Assembly: GCA_019022495.1 (NCBI GenBank) | Contig: JAFEKR010000135.1 | Coordinates: forward strand, 1-23,452 | From: Epichloe hybrida | Taxonomy: Eukaryota > Ascomycota > Sordariomycetes > Hypocreales > Clavicipitaceae | Direction of reading: 5' to 3' | DNA: 23,452 nucleotides | Shown here: positions 1 to 10,317 of the stretch, one piece after another | Layout: each line of letters opens with the position of its first letter | Position numbering within the stretch: position 1 is the stretch's first letter | The notes under the pieces: generated by a model | The model's input: only the letters and a program-made list of their open reading frames with translations | What the model was told of the DNA's origin: nothing | Database searches by the model: none | Made by a program: the position numbers and the translations under genes

Positions 1-676
1 GTCGCACGTGACTGATAGCCCCAGTCGCAACACCCCCCCCCGTCAGTGTGCAGCGCTTTTTTTGGGAGCGGATGGATAGACTGTACGCAGACAGGCACGA
101 CAGGCAGACAGGCACGGTGCCAATGGGAAGGAGCTTCCCTTACCACCGGTCAGGCTTTCGAACAGGCTGTCACTAGCAAAAGCTACCTTTCCGTTGACAC
201 TATTCACCGGGACACTGTGTGTGTGTGCGTGACAGGCTGACAGCCGTTTTGACGGGGTCCCCGGCCAGGTGTGCCAGCACTTGTGGCAGACTGCGGCCTC
301 AGGCAGCGATGTAGACCCCCAGTCCCAGTACCCCGAAATGGAGCAGTATTATTAGGTGGGCTCCCAGGCTCAGGCTCTCTGGCAACGGATCTAGCAATCC
401 GTAAAAGGACCATCATCTCTTTTCGTCGACTTTCTCTCCCCATCTCTCCCCCATCAAACAAACTTCTCTTTAAACTTCTCCTGAGGGTCCCGCTCGAGCC
501 GCTTTGCTGCCGCATTTTCTCCTGGAGACGCAATTTGAGCCATCGACTGTTTTTTTAGTCTCCTACGTACCGCTTTCGGGGCATTGTCCTCGACTTATCA
601 ACAATAACCCCCGCACTACGTGTGTGCCCTCGCCCACTTCGTCCACCCCCCCGATACAAATACAAGCTGCATCACA
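1..676. other. Upstream/promoter region of importin-alpha
   Basis: No convincing gene is visible here. The open frames on both strands are short, overlap each other and have no recognisable motifs. The segment holds a short CA-rich direct repeat zone around 86-116 (repeated ACAGGCA), a GT microsatellite around 216-230, and a long pyrimidine-rich stretch around 415-480. That stretch is typical of promoters and transcription start regions of highly expressed filamentous-fungal genes. The importin-alpha start codon follows at 677, so the 3' half is most likely its promoter and 5' UTR. Confidence 0.5.
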
Positions 677-2704
677 ATGGCGGAGCGATATATCCCAGAG
701 CACCGTCGAACGCAGTTCAAGGCTAAGAATACCTTCAAGCCTGATGAACTGCGCCGTCGTCGCGAGGAACAGCAGGTTGAAATTCGCAAAGCAAAGAGAG
801 AAGAGAATCTTGCTAAGCGTCGAGGTATTGGAACCGGCGAGAACAGACCTGGTGCTGCTCTCGGTGCCGCCCCCGACAGCGACGATGAGTCCGCTCCTAC
901 AGAATCTCAGGTATGGCTCCCACCTTCTTCTCTTGTTTTTTTTTTGGCTCGCCGCTTTGAAAATTCTATGCATTGAATATCTCCTGTTTTTGGAACCAAT
1001 TTGCAGCTTGCTAGCAAGTAACGTGTCTTGGCAAAATACTGTCTCGCCTCTGATGTGGGGTCTAACATGTGTTTTGTCTGAACCCCACACCAGCAGTTGG
1101 TCTTATAAACAAGACAAGAAATACATCAATAACACTTGTTTTTGAAATTATTACCTCACTTTCATTGATTTTAACTGCTTTTTGTCAAATGGTACTAACA
1201 TACCTTCAACAGTTGAACGAGGACCTTCCTCAAATGGTTCAGGGTGTCTTCTCAGACCAAGTCGACTTGCAGATTCAGGCCACCACAAAATTCCGTAAGC
1301 TGCTATCTAAGGAGCGAAACCCTCCGATCGAAGAGGTTATCAAGACTGGTGTCGTCAGTCGCTTCGTCGAGTTCTTGCGATCTCGTCATACTCTTGTACA
1401 GTTTGAGGCTGCTTGGGCTTTGACCAACATTGCATCTGGTTCCGCCACTCAGACTCAGGTGGTGATTGAGGCAGGTGCCGTTCCCATTTTTGTTGAGCTC
1501 CTGGCTAGCCCTGAACCCGACGTCAGAGAGCAGGCTGTCTGGGCCCTGGGCAATATCGCTGGTGACAGCCCCCAGTGCCGTGATTATGTCCTCAGCTGTG
1601 GTGCTCTCAAGCCCTTGCTTAACTTGCTGGGTGACAGCCGTAAGCTCAGCATGTTGCGCAATGCCACCTGGACGTTGAGCAACTTCTGCCGTGGCAAGAT
1701 GCCTCAACCTGATTGGAACACTGTAAGTCACTGCTTGAGTCGCTTCTTCCTTTTCTTTCTTTGTGTGTGATGCTGATATAAATTTACAGATTGCCCCTGC
1801 TCTTCCCGTCCTGTCAAAACTAGTCTATTCTTTGGACGACGAGGTCCTCATCGATGCTTGCTGGGCCATATCTTATTTGTCCGATGGCTCCAACGACAAG
1901 ATTCAAGCCGTGATTGAGGCCGGTATCCCTCGCCGATTAGTAGAGCTTCTGATGCACGCCTCTACCTCTGTTCAGACACCTGCTCTCCGATCAGTCGGCA
2001 ATATCGTAACAGGTGACGATATTCAAACTCAAGTTATCATCAACTGTGGCGCTCTACCCTGTCTCTTATCGCTGTTAAGCTCGACAAAGGACGGTATCCG
2101 CAAGGAAGCCTGCTGGACAATCTCCAACATTACTGCTGGCAACACGTCCCAGATTCAGGCCGTGGTCGATGCAAACATTATTCCACCCTTGATCCACCTT
2201 CTGCAAAACGGAGACCTCAAGACCCGTAAGGAGGCTTGCTGGGCTATTAGCAATGCAACGTCGGGTGCTCTGCAGAAACCTGAGCAAATCCGCTATCTCG
2301 TTTCTCAGGGCTGCATCAAACCCCTCTGCGATCTCTTGATTTGCCCCGATAACAAGATCATCCAGGTCGCCCTGGACGGTCTTGAGAACATTCTCAAGAT
2401 TGGAGATCTTGACAAGCAGGCTGCTGGCGAAGGAGGAGAGGCCATCAACCGTTTTGCCCTCTTCATCGAAGAGTGCGGTGGTATGGAGAAGATTCACGAC
2501 TGCCAGAACAACGCCAACGAGGATATTTACATGAAGGCCTACAACATTATTGAGAAGTACTTCTCCGACGATGAGGAGAACGCAGACGAGGGTATGGCCC
2601 AGCCTGCTGGTCCTAATGGCACGTTTGGTTTCGGCACTAATGGCGCCGCCGGTCAGTCTGGTGGCTTCAACTTTGCCAATGGAGGTGACTCCATGGACAT
2701 GTAA
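677..2704 (+). CDS. Importin subunit alpha (karyopherin alpha), three exons
   Basis: Nuclear-import adaptor that binds classical nuclear localisation signals and couples cargo to importin-beta at the nuclear pore. Exons inferred: 677-910, 1213-1722 and 1790-2704, giving 552 residues, the usual length for the fungal family. Intron 1 (911-1212, GTATGG...CAACAG, 302 nt) and intron 2 (1723-1789, GTAAGT...TTACAG, 67 nt) are both phase 0. Residues 1-60 form the basic importin-beta-binding domain ([20 protein letters not shown]). They are followed by Armadillo repeats with successive NLS-binding W-x3-N motifs, seen as WALTN, WALGN, WTLSN, WAISY, WTISN and WAISN. A C-terminal acidic and Gly-rich tail ends in GGDSMDM. 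The start is the first ATG that gives the conserved [11 protein letters not shown] terminus; upstream in-frame codons are 5' UTR. The stop lies 3 nt before the 370-bp duplication. It is orthologous in type to yeast SRP1. The family assignment is very secure; the only doubt is whether the long first intron contains any alternative exon. Confidence 0.97.
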
Positions 2705-2706
2705 AG

Positions 2707-3450
2707 TGGGCCGATGGCAATTTGATACATTTTGAAGTCCACCATACACGTCATTTCACCACTCACAACACAATACCTCCCTCCTATTCGCATCCATATT
2801 TGCCCTTCCCCCCATTTTCCCCGATAACGTCACATCACCACAACTTTTTTTAATTTAGCATGAAAATCTGCGAACGCGGAAAGGGAGGTGAATTACTGGG
2901 AAGATTTTATACGGGCCCTTTGGTAGCTTGAAAGTTCCAGCCCGTGACAAATGAATGAATGATGGATGCTCTAGACGACCGTTCGATGCGGATCTTGCCT
3001 ATGAAGTGGCTCACGTTGGAGCAGATTGTGCGGGCTCATAATGATGTCGGACGTCTGACTCGGGAAAGGTCCCATCTGGGCCGATGGCAATTTGATACAT
3101 TTTGAAGTCCACCATACACGTCATTTCACCACTCACAACACAATACCTCCCTCCTATTCGCATCCATATTTGCCCTTCCCCCCATTTTCCCCGATAACGT
3201 CACATCACCACAACTTTTTTTAATTTAGCATGAAAATCTGCGAACGCGGAAAGGGAGGTGAATTACTGGGAAGATTTTATACGGGCCCTTTGGTAGCTTG
3301 AAAGTTCCAGCCCGTGACAAATGAATGAATGATGGATGCTCTAGACGACCGTTCGATGCGGATCTTGCCTATGAAGTGGCTCACGTTGGAGCAGATTGTG
3401 CGGGCTCATAATGATGTCGGACGTCTGACTCGGGAAAGGTCCCATCTGGG
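2707..3450. repeat. Perfect 370-bp tandem duplication in the importin-alpha 3' flank
   Basis: Copy 1 is 2707-3076 and copy 2 is 3077-3446. A third copy of the boundary tetranucleotide TGGG sits at 3447-3450, so TGGG occurs at both edges and at the junction. By eye I found no mismatch between the copies. The unit starts 3 nt after the importin-alpha stop and has no long open frame, so it is duplicated 3' UTR and downstream DNA. Each copy carries TAACGTCA (a CRE-like octamer context) and a T-run. The duplication may be recent, or it may be an assembly artefact. Confidence 0.95.
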
Positions 3451-3963
3451 AGCGTCATGATTACGTCTCGGGGTTAAGAGCATGTCCATGCAGCAGCGAA
3501 CATGCATTGATGCGCAGTGCTGAAGCTAGTGCTTTTTGCGTCTGCGTCTCGTGAGAGACTCATCGTGCCAGTGGCGATGTAACAACCAAGTGGTTATACA
3601 TGACATGGTAGAAACACAGCGTGGCAAGATTCAACAACAGTAAAAAGATATTCACGTGGTGCAAAAAACCCTCTTTCTTGGTGAAACGTCCAACATGGAT
3701 AGTGTGCAGCGTGATGGTGGTTGACTTGCATCAACTCGACGAGAAATGCAATCGCATCAGCAACAGACACAACATCGAACCGGATTTAGGCCGGCACAGT
3801 AAGACTACTGTACGGAGCATGCATGTGGTTATGGGGATTTCATGGATCGGCACAGTGCGAGAATGCTGTCATACTTGGCTTCACGAATTCATGCGCCTTC
3901 AATCCACCCTTGGACATGAGCACCTGACCACGCCAAACAGAAAATCTGGACGACAGCTCTGTT
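3447..3963. other. Intergenic region upstream of the DEAH helicase
   Basis: About 0.5 kb of spacer between the end of the 370-bp duplication and the helicase start. An open frame at 3621-4022 runs across it and into the helicase in another frame, with no recognisable motifs and unlikely composition, so I treat it as chance. No clear TATA box, tRNA or repeat is seen. It should contain the helicase promoter and 5' UTR. Confidence 0.5.
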
Positions 3964-6900
3964 ATGGTGAAGAAGGGGAAAGCGAAGGCCGACCAGCCTA
4001 CACAGGCGTCGACTGTAGCTAGTAAAGATGGCATCAAAGACGCTGGGAAAGGCAAAAAAGTGTCCAAAAATGAGCCAGCGACGCCGGCTGTGCCAGCAGC
4101 CGCACCGCCAAAACCCACGGTCAAACAAATCATCGGAGGCTCATCTTGGACAGGAAAACTCCCAGTGAATCTACTGAGCGAATATTGCCAAAAACAGAAG
4201 TGGGAGAGACCAGAATATGATACCAGAAAAACTCCAGAAGGCTTTTCTGTGTGGGTAACATTGAGCGCCAAGGACCCCAAGACGCAACAGTTCACGAAGC
4301 TGGATCCGTTCAAGATCCCAGCGACTCACAAGCACTTACTTCTACGAGATACCGCCTTGGAAGCCAAACACGCCGCTGCAACGTATGCCCTTTTCCGAGT
4401 GTGCAGTATGCAAAACAAGCACACAGTTCTCCCGCCAGATCACAAGTCTCTCTGGAAAGATTTCCAAGCCTTGAAAAAGGAAGATCTGAAGGAGGGAAAG
4501 GTATGGATGTACGAGGCTGACCCTTTCAAAGCCTTGCAAGAGCGGCAGGACGCAAAAGCCGCTGCGGAGAAGAAACGCAAAGAGATTGAGCAGGCAAAGG
4601 CCAAAGCCAAGGAGATGCCGGGAGCGGCTGGGCTGGTGCTGATGAGCAGCAACTCAAACGGCGACAAAAGGTCAACGTTTGATCCAATGAAAGGGTGGGC
4701 AACAGCACCCAAGGTCGAAATGGGTCGACAGATACGGGTGCAGTTGGAGGACCTTTTGCGAAGCGGAATATCATGGAACCCTCATGGCGTACGGATGCAA
4801 AACAGTCAAAAAGACTCTATTGTTGCGGATCTGGCCAAACTTGGATTCAGAAAGAGTCATGTTGTCGAGGCAGTGAATCACTGCAAAGATCGCGAGGAAA
4901 CGCTTGAGTGGCTTCTAATTCACGTACCAGAAGATGATCTTCCGCGATGGGCAATGCCAGAGAGTTACTCTGCTGGTGTCTCGTTTGGATCTACAAGCCT
5001 GAAGAGGGAAGGAATCATCAAATCACTTTCCGAGACCGGATATTCTGTCGAGTTATGTACGCGTATACTCGATGACAATGATGGTGACGAGAGTAAAGCC
5101 GCAGAGGCTTTACAGGGCCTTCTGAATGCTTCTAGTGCGACAAAGAATGACCAGACCAGCGATGCCGACGACTTTCTTGATATGGGTTCGCCAGAAGAGC
5201 AGTGGAATGATGAGGTCTCCAGCCTAGAAGCCATGTATGGCGAGGGTTTCCGTCGAGACTCTACCGATTCGATATCGATCAGACTGGAAGCCGTTAAGAA
5301 TGCCCAAAACGGACAGAAGGGTGAAGTTGAGACATACTTGCAAGTCAGAAAACCTTCTAGTTATCCGAAGCATTTGATTATCGCGATCATCGCCAAACTT
5401 CCTTCTTACATCAAGTTGAGTGTAGTGAGACAAGCGCTGGCTTACATGGAGGAATCGCTGCGCGATGAGCCGATGAAAATTTACCTTGTAACGGACTGGA
5501 TCCAACAGAATATCAACGACATCATTGAGAACCCTGGGAATCTGGTGGATATCTCCGCAGTTTCATCTGCCGTATCTGAAAGCCGACCTCAGGAGCAGCA
5601 CAGGAGAGGCAGGAGACTGAGACAGCCTCGACCGATTCAATGGAGACCAGACCCCATCAATAGGGAGAAATGGTTACAGAGTCAAGAGTCGTCATCGTGG
5701 CAGAACATGCTGGCAAAACGTGAAAAACTACCGGCTTGGCAAATGCGCGACCAAATTGTCAATACAGTTCGCGAGAATCACGTCACTATTATCAGCGGCG
5801 AAACTGGTTCGGGAAAATCTACGCAGTCGGTCCAGTTCATTCTGGATGATCTGTACTCCAAGGGACTGGGGGGTTGTGCCAATATGATTGTCACCCAACC
5901 TCGTCGAATTTCCGCGCTCGGTTTAGCAGATCGCGTGGCAGAAGAACGATGCTCCAGGGTCGGAGAAGAAGTGGGATATACAATTCGCGGAGAATCTCGA
6001 CAGTCTAAAGACACCAGAATCACCTTTGTCACGACAGGTGTGCTGTTGAGGCGCCTGCAAACCTCTGGTGGGCGAGTGGACGATGTCATTGCCTCTCTGG
6101 CAGATGTCAGCCACATCATTATCGATGAAGTTCACGAGCGCAGTCTTGACACCGACTTCTTACTCAACTTGATTCGAGAGGTCATGCGAATGGAGAAAGA
6201 TATGCTCAAGCTGATTTTGATGTCTGCGACGCTCGACGCCGCTACTTTCAGGGGCTACTTTGCTTCTGAAGGATTGAGCGTTGGAAGCGTGGAAATTGAG
6301 GGAAGAACGTTCCCTGTCGACGAGTACTACCTCGACGATGTCATTCGGATGACAGGCTTCAGCGTCGAGACGCCAGATACGGGATTTATCACGGATGATT
6401 CCATGGGCAAAATTATTCAAAAGCTAGGCCATCGGATCAACTACAACCTCATTGCCGAGGCAGTCAAGGCAATTGACTACGAGCTGTCCTACGAAAAAAA
6501 GACAGGAGGTATACTCATATTTCTGCCTGGTGTAGGCGAAATCAATCACGCTTGCAATTATTTGCGATCCATGAGCTCGTTGCATGTGCTTCCCCTGCAT
6601 GCTTCTTTGGAGACACGGGAACAGAAGAGAGTGTTTTCAAGCCCCCCTCATGGGAAGCGCAAGGTGGTGATAGCCACAAACATCGCAGAAACGTCCATTA
6701 CAATCGACGATATTGTTGTTGTCATCGATAGCGGCAAAGTCAAAGAAACTAGTTTTGACGCATCAAACAATATGAGAAAGTTGGAAGAGACGTGGGCATC
6801 TCGGGCGGCTTGCAAGCAACGCCGCGGACGTGCTGGACGTGTTCAAGAGGGCAGGTGCTTCAAGCTATATACGGAGAGGCTGGAACAGCAAATGGCTGAG

Positions 6901-8107
6901 CGTCCCGAGCCAGAAATCAGAAGAGTGCCACTCGAACAACTTTGCCTCTCTGTTCGTGCCATGGGTATGCGCGATGTTGCTAACTTCCTGGGACGATCGC
7001 CCACGCCGCCCGAAGCAAAGGCCATTGAAGGAGCTATAAAGTTGCTGAGACGGATGGGGGCTCTGGATGGAGACGAGCTCACTGCCATGGGTCAGCAACT
7101 TGCCATGCTGCCTGCAGACCTTCGTTGCGGAAAGCTCATGGTCTTTGGCGCCATCTTCGGCTGTTTGGATGACTGCGTAACGATTGCGGCCATTCTGAGC
7201 ACCAGAAGCCCCTTTATCTCGCCGCAAGAAAAGCGAGAAGAGTCCCGCCAGGCCCGATTGCGATTCTCCAGTGGCAATGGAGACCTCATCACAGATCTCG
7301 AAGCGTTCCGAGAATGGGACGGTATGATGAAAGACCGCCTACCTCAGAGACAAATTCGATCGTACTGCGATGAGAACTTTTTATCGTACCAGACGTTGAC
7401 GGACATCTCAAACACTCGATCACAATACTACGAAGCTCTGATCGAAATCGGGATTGCGTCACGGCCGAGAGCCTCGGAAGCCGCCGCCACCTCGTCGCGG
7501 AATGTACAGCTGATTCGCGCCCTCATCGCCTCTGCCTTTACACCACAAATAGCGAGAATCCAGTACCCAGACAAGAAGTATGCCAGCTCAATGTCCGGCG
7601 CTATGGAACTCGACCCAGAGGCCAAGTCTATCAAGTATTTCAATCAAGAGAATGGGCGAGTCTTTGTCCATCCGAGCAGCACCGTCTTTGATAGTCAAGG
7701 GTTCTCCGGTAATGCGTCGTACATGTCTTATTTCAGCATAATTTCGACGAGCAAGATCTTCATTCGAGACCTGACGCGTAAGTCCTAACTCTTTGACTGC
7801 AAACACACAAGCACATCGTGTCTGGTGATTTTGGATTCGAGCTGACGTATGCGTAGCTTTCAACGTCTTCACACTCCTGTTATTCTCCGGACCCATCGAA
7901 TTGGATACACTGGGCCGCGGACTGCTGGTAGATGGATGGCTGAGACTACGAGGGTGGGCTCGCATTGGAGTCTTGGTGGCCAGGCTCAGGGGCATGGTGG
8001 ATGACTTGATTGCGCAAAAGGTGGAGAATCCGGGATTGGATCTGGGAAATGAGGTTGTCATCAAGCTGGTTATCAAACTGATAGAATTGAATGGGCTAGA
8101 TATGTGA
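3964..8107 (+). CDS. DEAH-box ATP-dependent RNA helicase with UBA and RWD domains (YLR419W/DHX57/DHX29-like)
   Basis: Predicted 3'-5' RNA helicase of the DEAH/RHA family. Exons inferred: 3964-7777 and 7857-8107 around a 79-nt intron (GTAAGT...GCGTAG), giving 1354 residues. Unspliced, the frame would stop at once after the donor; splicing restores a typical OB-fold end. Domains by residue: Lys-rich N-terminus; a dsRBD-like segment about 55-160; UBA-like helices about 287-322 and a weaker one about 348-387; RWD domain about 411-520 (EEQWNDEVSSLEAMYGEGF); RecA-like core with Walker A GETGSGKS at 612-619, DEVH at 721-724, SAT at 754-756 and motif VI QRRGRAGR at 952-959; then HA2/ratchet and OB-fold regions. 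This architecture matches yeast YLR419W and animal DHX57/DHX29. DHX29 acts on structured 5' UTRs at the 40S ribosome; whether this fungal protein does so is inference. All catalytic motifs look intact. A poly(A) signal follows 71 nt after the stop. Confidence 0.95.
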
Positions 8108-8396
8108 TGTACGGATGCGTGCCGGGTCGTGGACAGAAAGATGCAGTCAGCACGGGCATGTCTCCCACGCGTTGTCAAATAAAGTAAATGAACGACGGAA
8201 GGGGAAAAAAAAAAAAACCCCCCCTCCAAGACTTGGGGCCGCCATGTGATGATGGGTGCCATTAAATTTCATCATGGTGAGGTGAGTCATCCAAAAAAGT
8301 GAGGCGCGGGGCCAACCAAGGACTTGAACTCGCTTCACACACAACATCCGTACATACATATCAACCCGTCGCCTTCTCAAACCAATAACAAGCGCC
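8108..8396. other. Short intergenic spacer between helicase and HNT3-like gene
   Basis: Holds the helicase 3' end with a poly(A) signal, an A13 run followed by C8 near 8207-8226, and the 5' flank of the next gene. A TACGGAT heptamer at 8110-8116 and ATCCGTA near 8346 resemble the TACGGAG motif that is clustered at the right end of the window. I see no gene here. Confidence 0.5.
8178..8183 (+). terminator. Poly(A) signal AATAAA for the DEAH helicase
   Basis: A canonical AATAAA hexamer lies 71 nt downstream of the helicase stop, in the spacer before the next + strand gene. The position fits a 3' UTR of about 90-100 nt. The cleavage site itself cannot be fixed from sequence. Confidence 0.55.
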
Positions 8397-9320
8397 ATGG
8401 AATCCGACCCCGACGAAGCCATGACGGCGGATGAAATACAAGGCGCTGCGCCAAAGTCAAACCCCCCGAATGCCTGTAAGCCTCACCCATCTCGCATCTC
8501 GCATCTCACATCTCGCATCTCGCATCACACAACAAGTTCAACTAAAGCCTCCCAAAACCAAGTCACGGCCCTCATGGCTCCAAAGCCCAAGCCCAAGCCC
8601 ATGCCCCATCCCAATGCCAATGCCAATGCCAATGCCAATGCAAATTCCTTCAAAGACCGCCTCGGCCTAGGCGCCTACCTAGCCGACCCATCGTCCTTCC
8701 CCCCCTCCACCATAATCTACCAAAACGAAGACTTCGTCGCCATCCACGACAAGTACCCCAAGTCCACCGTCCACGCGCTCCTCCTCCCCCGCTCCAGCAA
8801 ACATAACCTCCTCCATCCGTACGAAGCCTTCAAGGACACCGAGTTTCTGCAAAAAGTGCAGTCGGAGATTCTGAAACTAAAAGCCCTCGTGGCGAGAGAA
8901 CTACAGCGCCGACTAGGCCAGCATAGTCGGTCCGAGAAGGACAGACAAGCCGTGTTGGACGGGGTCATGGACTGGAGCGAGGGACAGGAGTTACCGGGGG
9001 GGAGGGATTGGGAGGCAGAAGTGATTAGTGGCGTGCATGCGGTGCCGAGCATGAGCCATTTGCATGTTCATGTCTTGTCTAGGGATATGCACTCGGGGAG
9101 TCTGAGGCACAGGAAGCATTACAATTCGTTTAACACGGGGTTTCTAGTGGATGTGATGGATTTTCCGCTGGAGGAGGGTGACGAGAGATTGGATCCCAAG
9201 AGGGAGGGGTTCTTGAGGAGGGATTTGAAGTGTTGGCGGTGTGGGAGGGGGTTTGGGGATAGATTCAAGAGGTTGAAGGAGCATTTGGAGGACGAGTTTG
9301 TGAGCTGGAGGAGGGAGTGA
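8397..9320 (+). CDS. HNT3: Aprataxin-like DNA-adenylate hydrolase (HIT domain plus C2HE zinc finger)
   Basis: Predicted to remove 5'-AMP from abortive DNA ligation intermediates, the known role of aprataxin/Hnt3 in strand-break repair in the nucleus. A single open frame runs throughout. I favour splicing of an 87-nt in-frame intron at 8476-8562 (GTAAGC, CTAAA branch-like site, CCAAG acceptor), which yields 278 residues and the junction NAFTALM. The unspliced form would have 307 residues. In the spliced numbering, the HIT catalytic triad HLHVHVL has H192, H194 and H196. It is followed by the aprataxin-type SGSLRHRKHYNSFNTGFLVD stretch. A C2HE zinc finger has C250, C253, H267 and E271 (C-x2-C-x13-H-x3-E). 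A Lys/Pro stretch and an Asn-Ala repeat lie before the HIT domain. The start at 8397 has a good context (GCGCCATGG); an alternative in-frame ATG at 8574 would drop the N-terminus. Family call is firm; exon structure is less so. Confidence 0.9.
   Translation: MESDPDEAMTADEIQGAAPKSNPPNACKPHPSRISHLTSRISHHTTSSTKASQNQVTALMAPKPKPKPMPHPNANANANANANSFKDRLGLGAYLADPSSFPPSTIIYQNEDFVAIHDKYPKSTVHALLLPRSSKHNLLHPYEAFKDTEFLQKVQSEILKLKALVARELQRRLGQHSRSEKDRQAVLDGVMDWSEGQELPGGRDWEAEVISGVHAVPSMSHLHVHVLSRDMHSGSLRHRKHYNSFNTGFLVDVMDFPLEEGDERLDPKREGFLRRDLKCWRCGRGFGDRFKRLKEHLEDEFVSWRRE
8488..8529 (+). repeat. 7-bp tandem repeat (CATCTCG-type, about six units)
   Basis: Six consecutive heptamers of consensus CATCTCG (the third is CATCTCA, the last is CATCACA). 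They fall inside the segment that I predict is an intron of the HNT3-like gene. If retained in the mRNA they would encode a low-complexity Ser/Arg/His stretch that has no counterpart in aprataxins, which supports the intron reading. Confidence 0.8.
8611..8640 (+). repeat. Coding hexanucleotide repeat (CCAATG)5
   Basis: Five exact CCAATG units read in frame as alternating Asn-Ala in the linker ahead of the HIT domain of the HNT3-like protein. Just upstream, CCCAAG-like hexamers encode Lys-Pro repeats. Unit number is a multiple of three nucleotides, so length changes would keep the frame. Confidence 0.9.
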
Positions 9321-9810
9321 TGGGCAGATGGTTGTGTTGAGCAGAGGACATGTACGAGAAACGTGAAATATGTCGCAAGTAGAGTACGCAGTTGTTATCA
9401 AGGCAGACAATGGCGAAATTTTGTCATTTGTCATTTGTCATTTGGGGGGGTCTTTTTTGGAGAGAAAAAAAGCATTCGGATTGTTGTACATAAGCAAAGA
9501 TATTCGCCCAATTCCATACTATAAAGCTTTCATTCCCGACGTGGCGATCAAGTCTTGTTACCGGGTCTCCCGCGTCGTGTCCTTTCTGTTCCACATACAT
9601 CATTGAACGTGTCTTCAATAGAGGTGAAATGAAGATGAAGAGTGGCAAGTCTTGTTTGTGCTCGCATCAGGCGGCAAAATACCCCGTGAATTTAGACAGC
9701 CATGGCGACTGGCCAGTCGCATCTCCTGCCGTTGACGCCGAGAGGGGGACTCCTATTTTATTTTCGACGCTGAGCAAGACGAAGGACTCGAGTCACCATT
9801 CTGAGCATGG
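9321..9810. other. Convergent intergenic region between HNT3-like and AT-hook genes
   Basis: Spacer between two converging genes. It contains three tandem TTGTCAT heptamers at 9421-9441 followed by a G7 run. Short open frames on both strands have no recognisable motifs. The left end holds the HNT3 3' UTR and the right end the AT-hook gene's 3' UTR with its poly(A) signal. Confidence 0.5.
9757..9762 (-). terminator. Poly(A) signal AATAAA for the AT-hook gene
   Basis: TTTATT on the + strand reads AATAAA on the - strand, 49 nt downstream of the AT-hook protein stop codon. Spacing is typical for a 3' end signal. Confidence 0.5.
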
Positions 9811-10317
9811 CTACTCACTGTTGCTATTGTCGTCCTCATCTACGCCCTCGGCATCCTCGGCGTCAACGTCCATGTCCTCGTCTTCAGCATCATCTTCCGC
9901 CTGTCCAACTTCCTTAATCTCGGCATCAGGCTCAGCGGCAGCGCTTACTCTTGGCCGACCTCTTCCCCTCTTTGGCCCATCCTTGGCAGCGGCTGCCGTC
10001 GCGGCGGCACGACCACCCGCCGTGGATGCCTTGGGAGGTCTGCCACGTCCTCTTCCTGTGCCGCCGGAGGGCTTGACTGGTGTTTTCTTTTCCGCGACGT
10101 TCTTGGTAGTGCCCTTGGGGCGACCGCGAGGCCGTCCGCTGGAAACCTTGACTTTAGGGTTGGCCGAGGGGGGTCTACCGCGCGGTCGACCAGTTGGTTC
10201 ATATGGCTTTGTGACGCGACTCGCCTTGGTGGAACCCTTGGGACGTCCTCGTCCGCGAGGCTCTGCTGCCGGTTCCGCATCGGTAGCGGCCTTGAGAGAT
10301 TCTCTCGATTTTGCCAT
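9811..10317 (-). CDS. HMGA-like AT-hook DNA-binding protein (five AT-hooks, acidic tail)
   Basis: A 168-residue basic protein predicted to bind the minor groove of AT-rich DNA as an architectural chromatin factor. Five AT-hook cores (GRP flanked by basic residues) lie at residues 21-28 (RGRGRPKG), 43-50, 61-68, 88-95 and 117-123. The tail, 139-168, is strongly acidic (repeated DDAEDEDMDVDAED). Basic hooks followed by an acidic tail is the layout of animal HMGA proteins, although those usually have three hooks. The frame stays open upstream to 10767, but that extension is low-complexity and is read from homopolymer-rich DNA. The ATG at 10317 is preceded by an A-run and begins the first conserved-looking sequence, so I start there. 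It is divergent from the kinesin gene. No enzymatic domain is seen. The exact orthologue is not recognised, and homology beyond AT-hooks is not claimed. Confidence 0.85.
   Translation of the reverse strand: MAKSRESLKAATDAEPAAEPRGRGRPKGSTKASRVTKPYEPTGRPRGRPPSANPKVKVSSGRPRGRPKGTTKNVAEKKTPVKPSGGTGRGRGRPPKASTAGGRAAATAAAAKDGPKRGRGRPRVSAAAEPDAEIKEVGQAEDDAEDEDMDVDAEDAEGVDEDDNSNSE

Noticed and set aside
563..1090. 175-codon - strand frame over importin-alpha exon 1 and intron 1
   Set aside because: Antisense shadow of a firmly identified gene, with no family motif.
3621..4022. 133-codon + strand frame upstream of the helicase
   Set aside because: Overlaps the helicase start in another frame and shows no domain or conserved pattern.
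8295..8335. tRNA-like 3' end on the - strand (GAGTTCAAGTCC followed by a T-run)
   Set aside because: The would-be T-arm stem (GCGAG with CCTTG) does not pair, and no matching acceptor or anticodon arm lies upstream on that strand.
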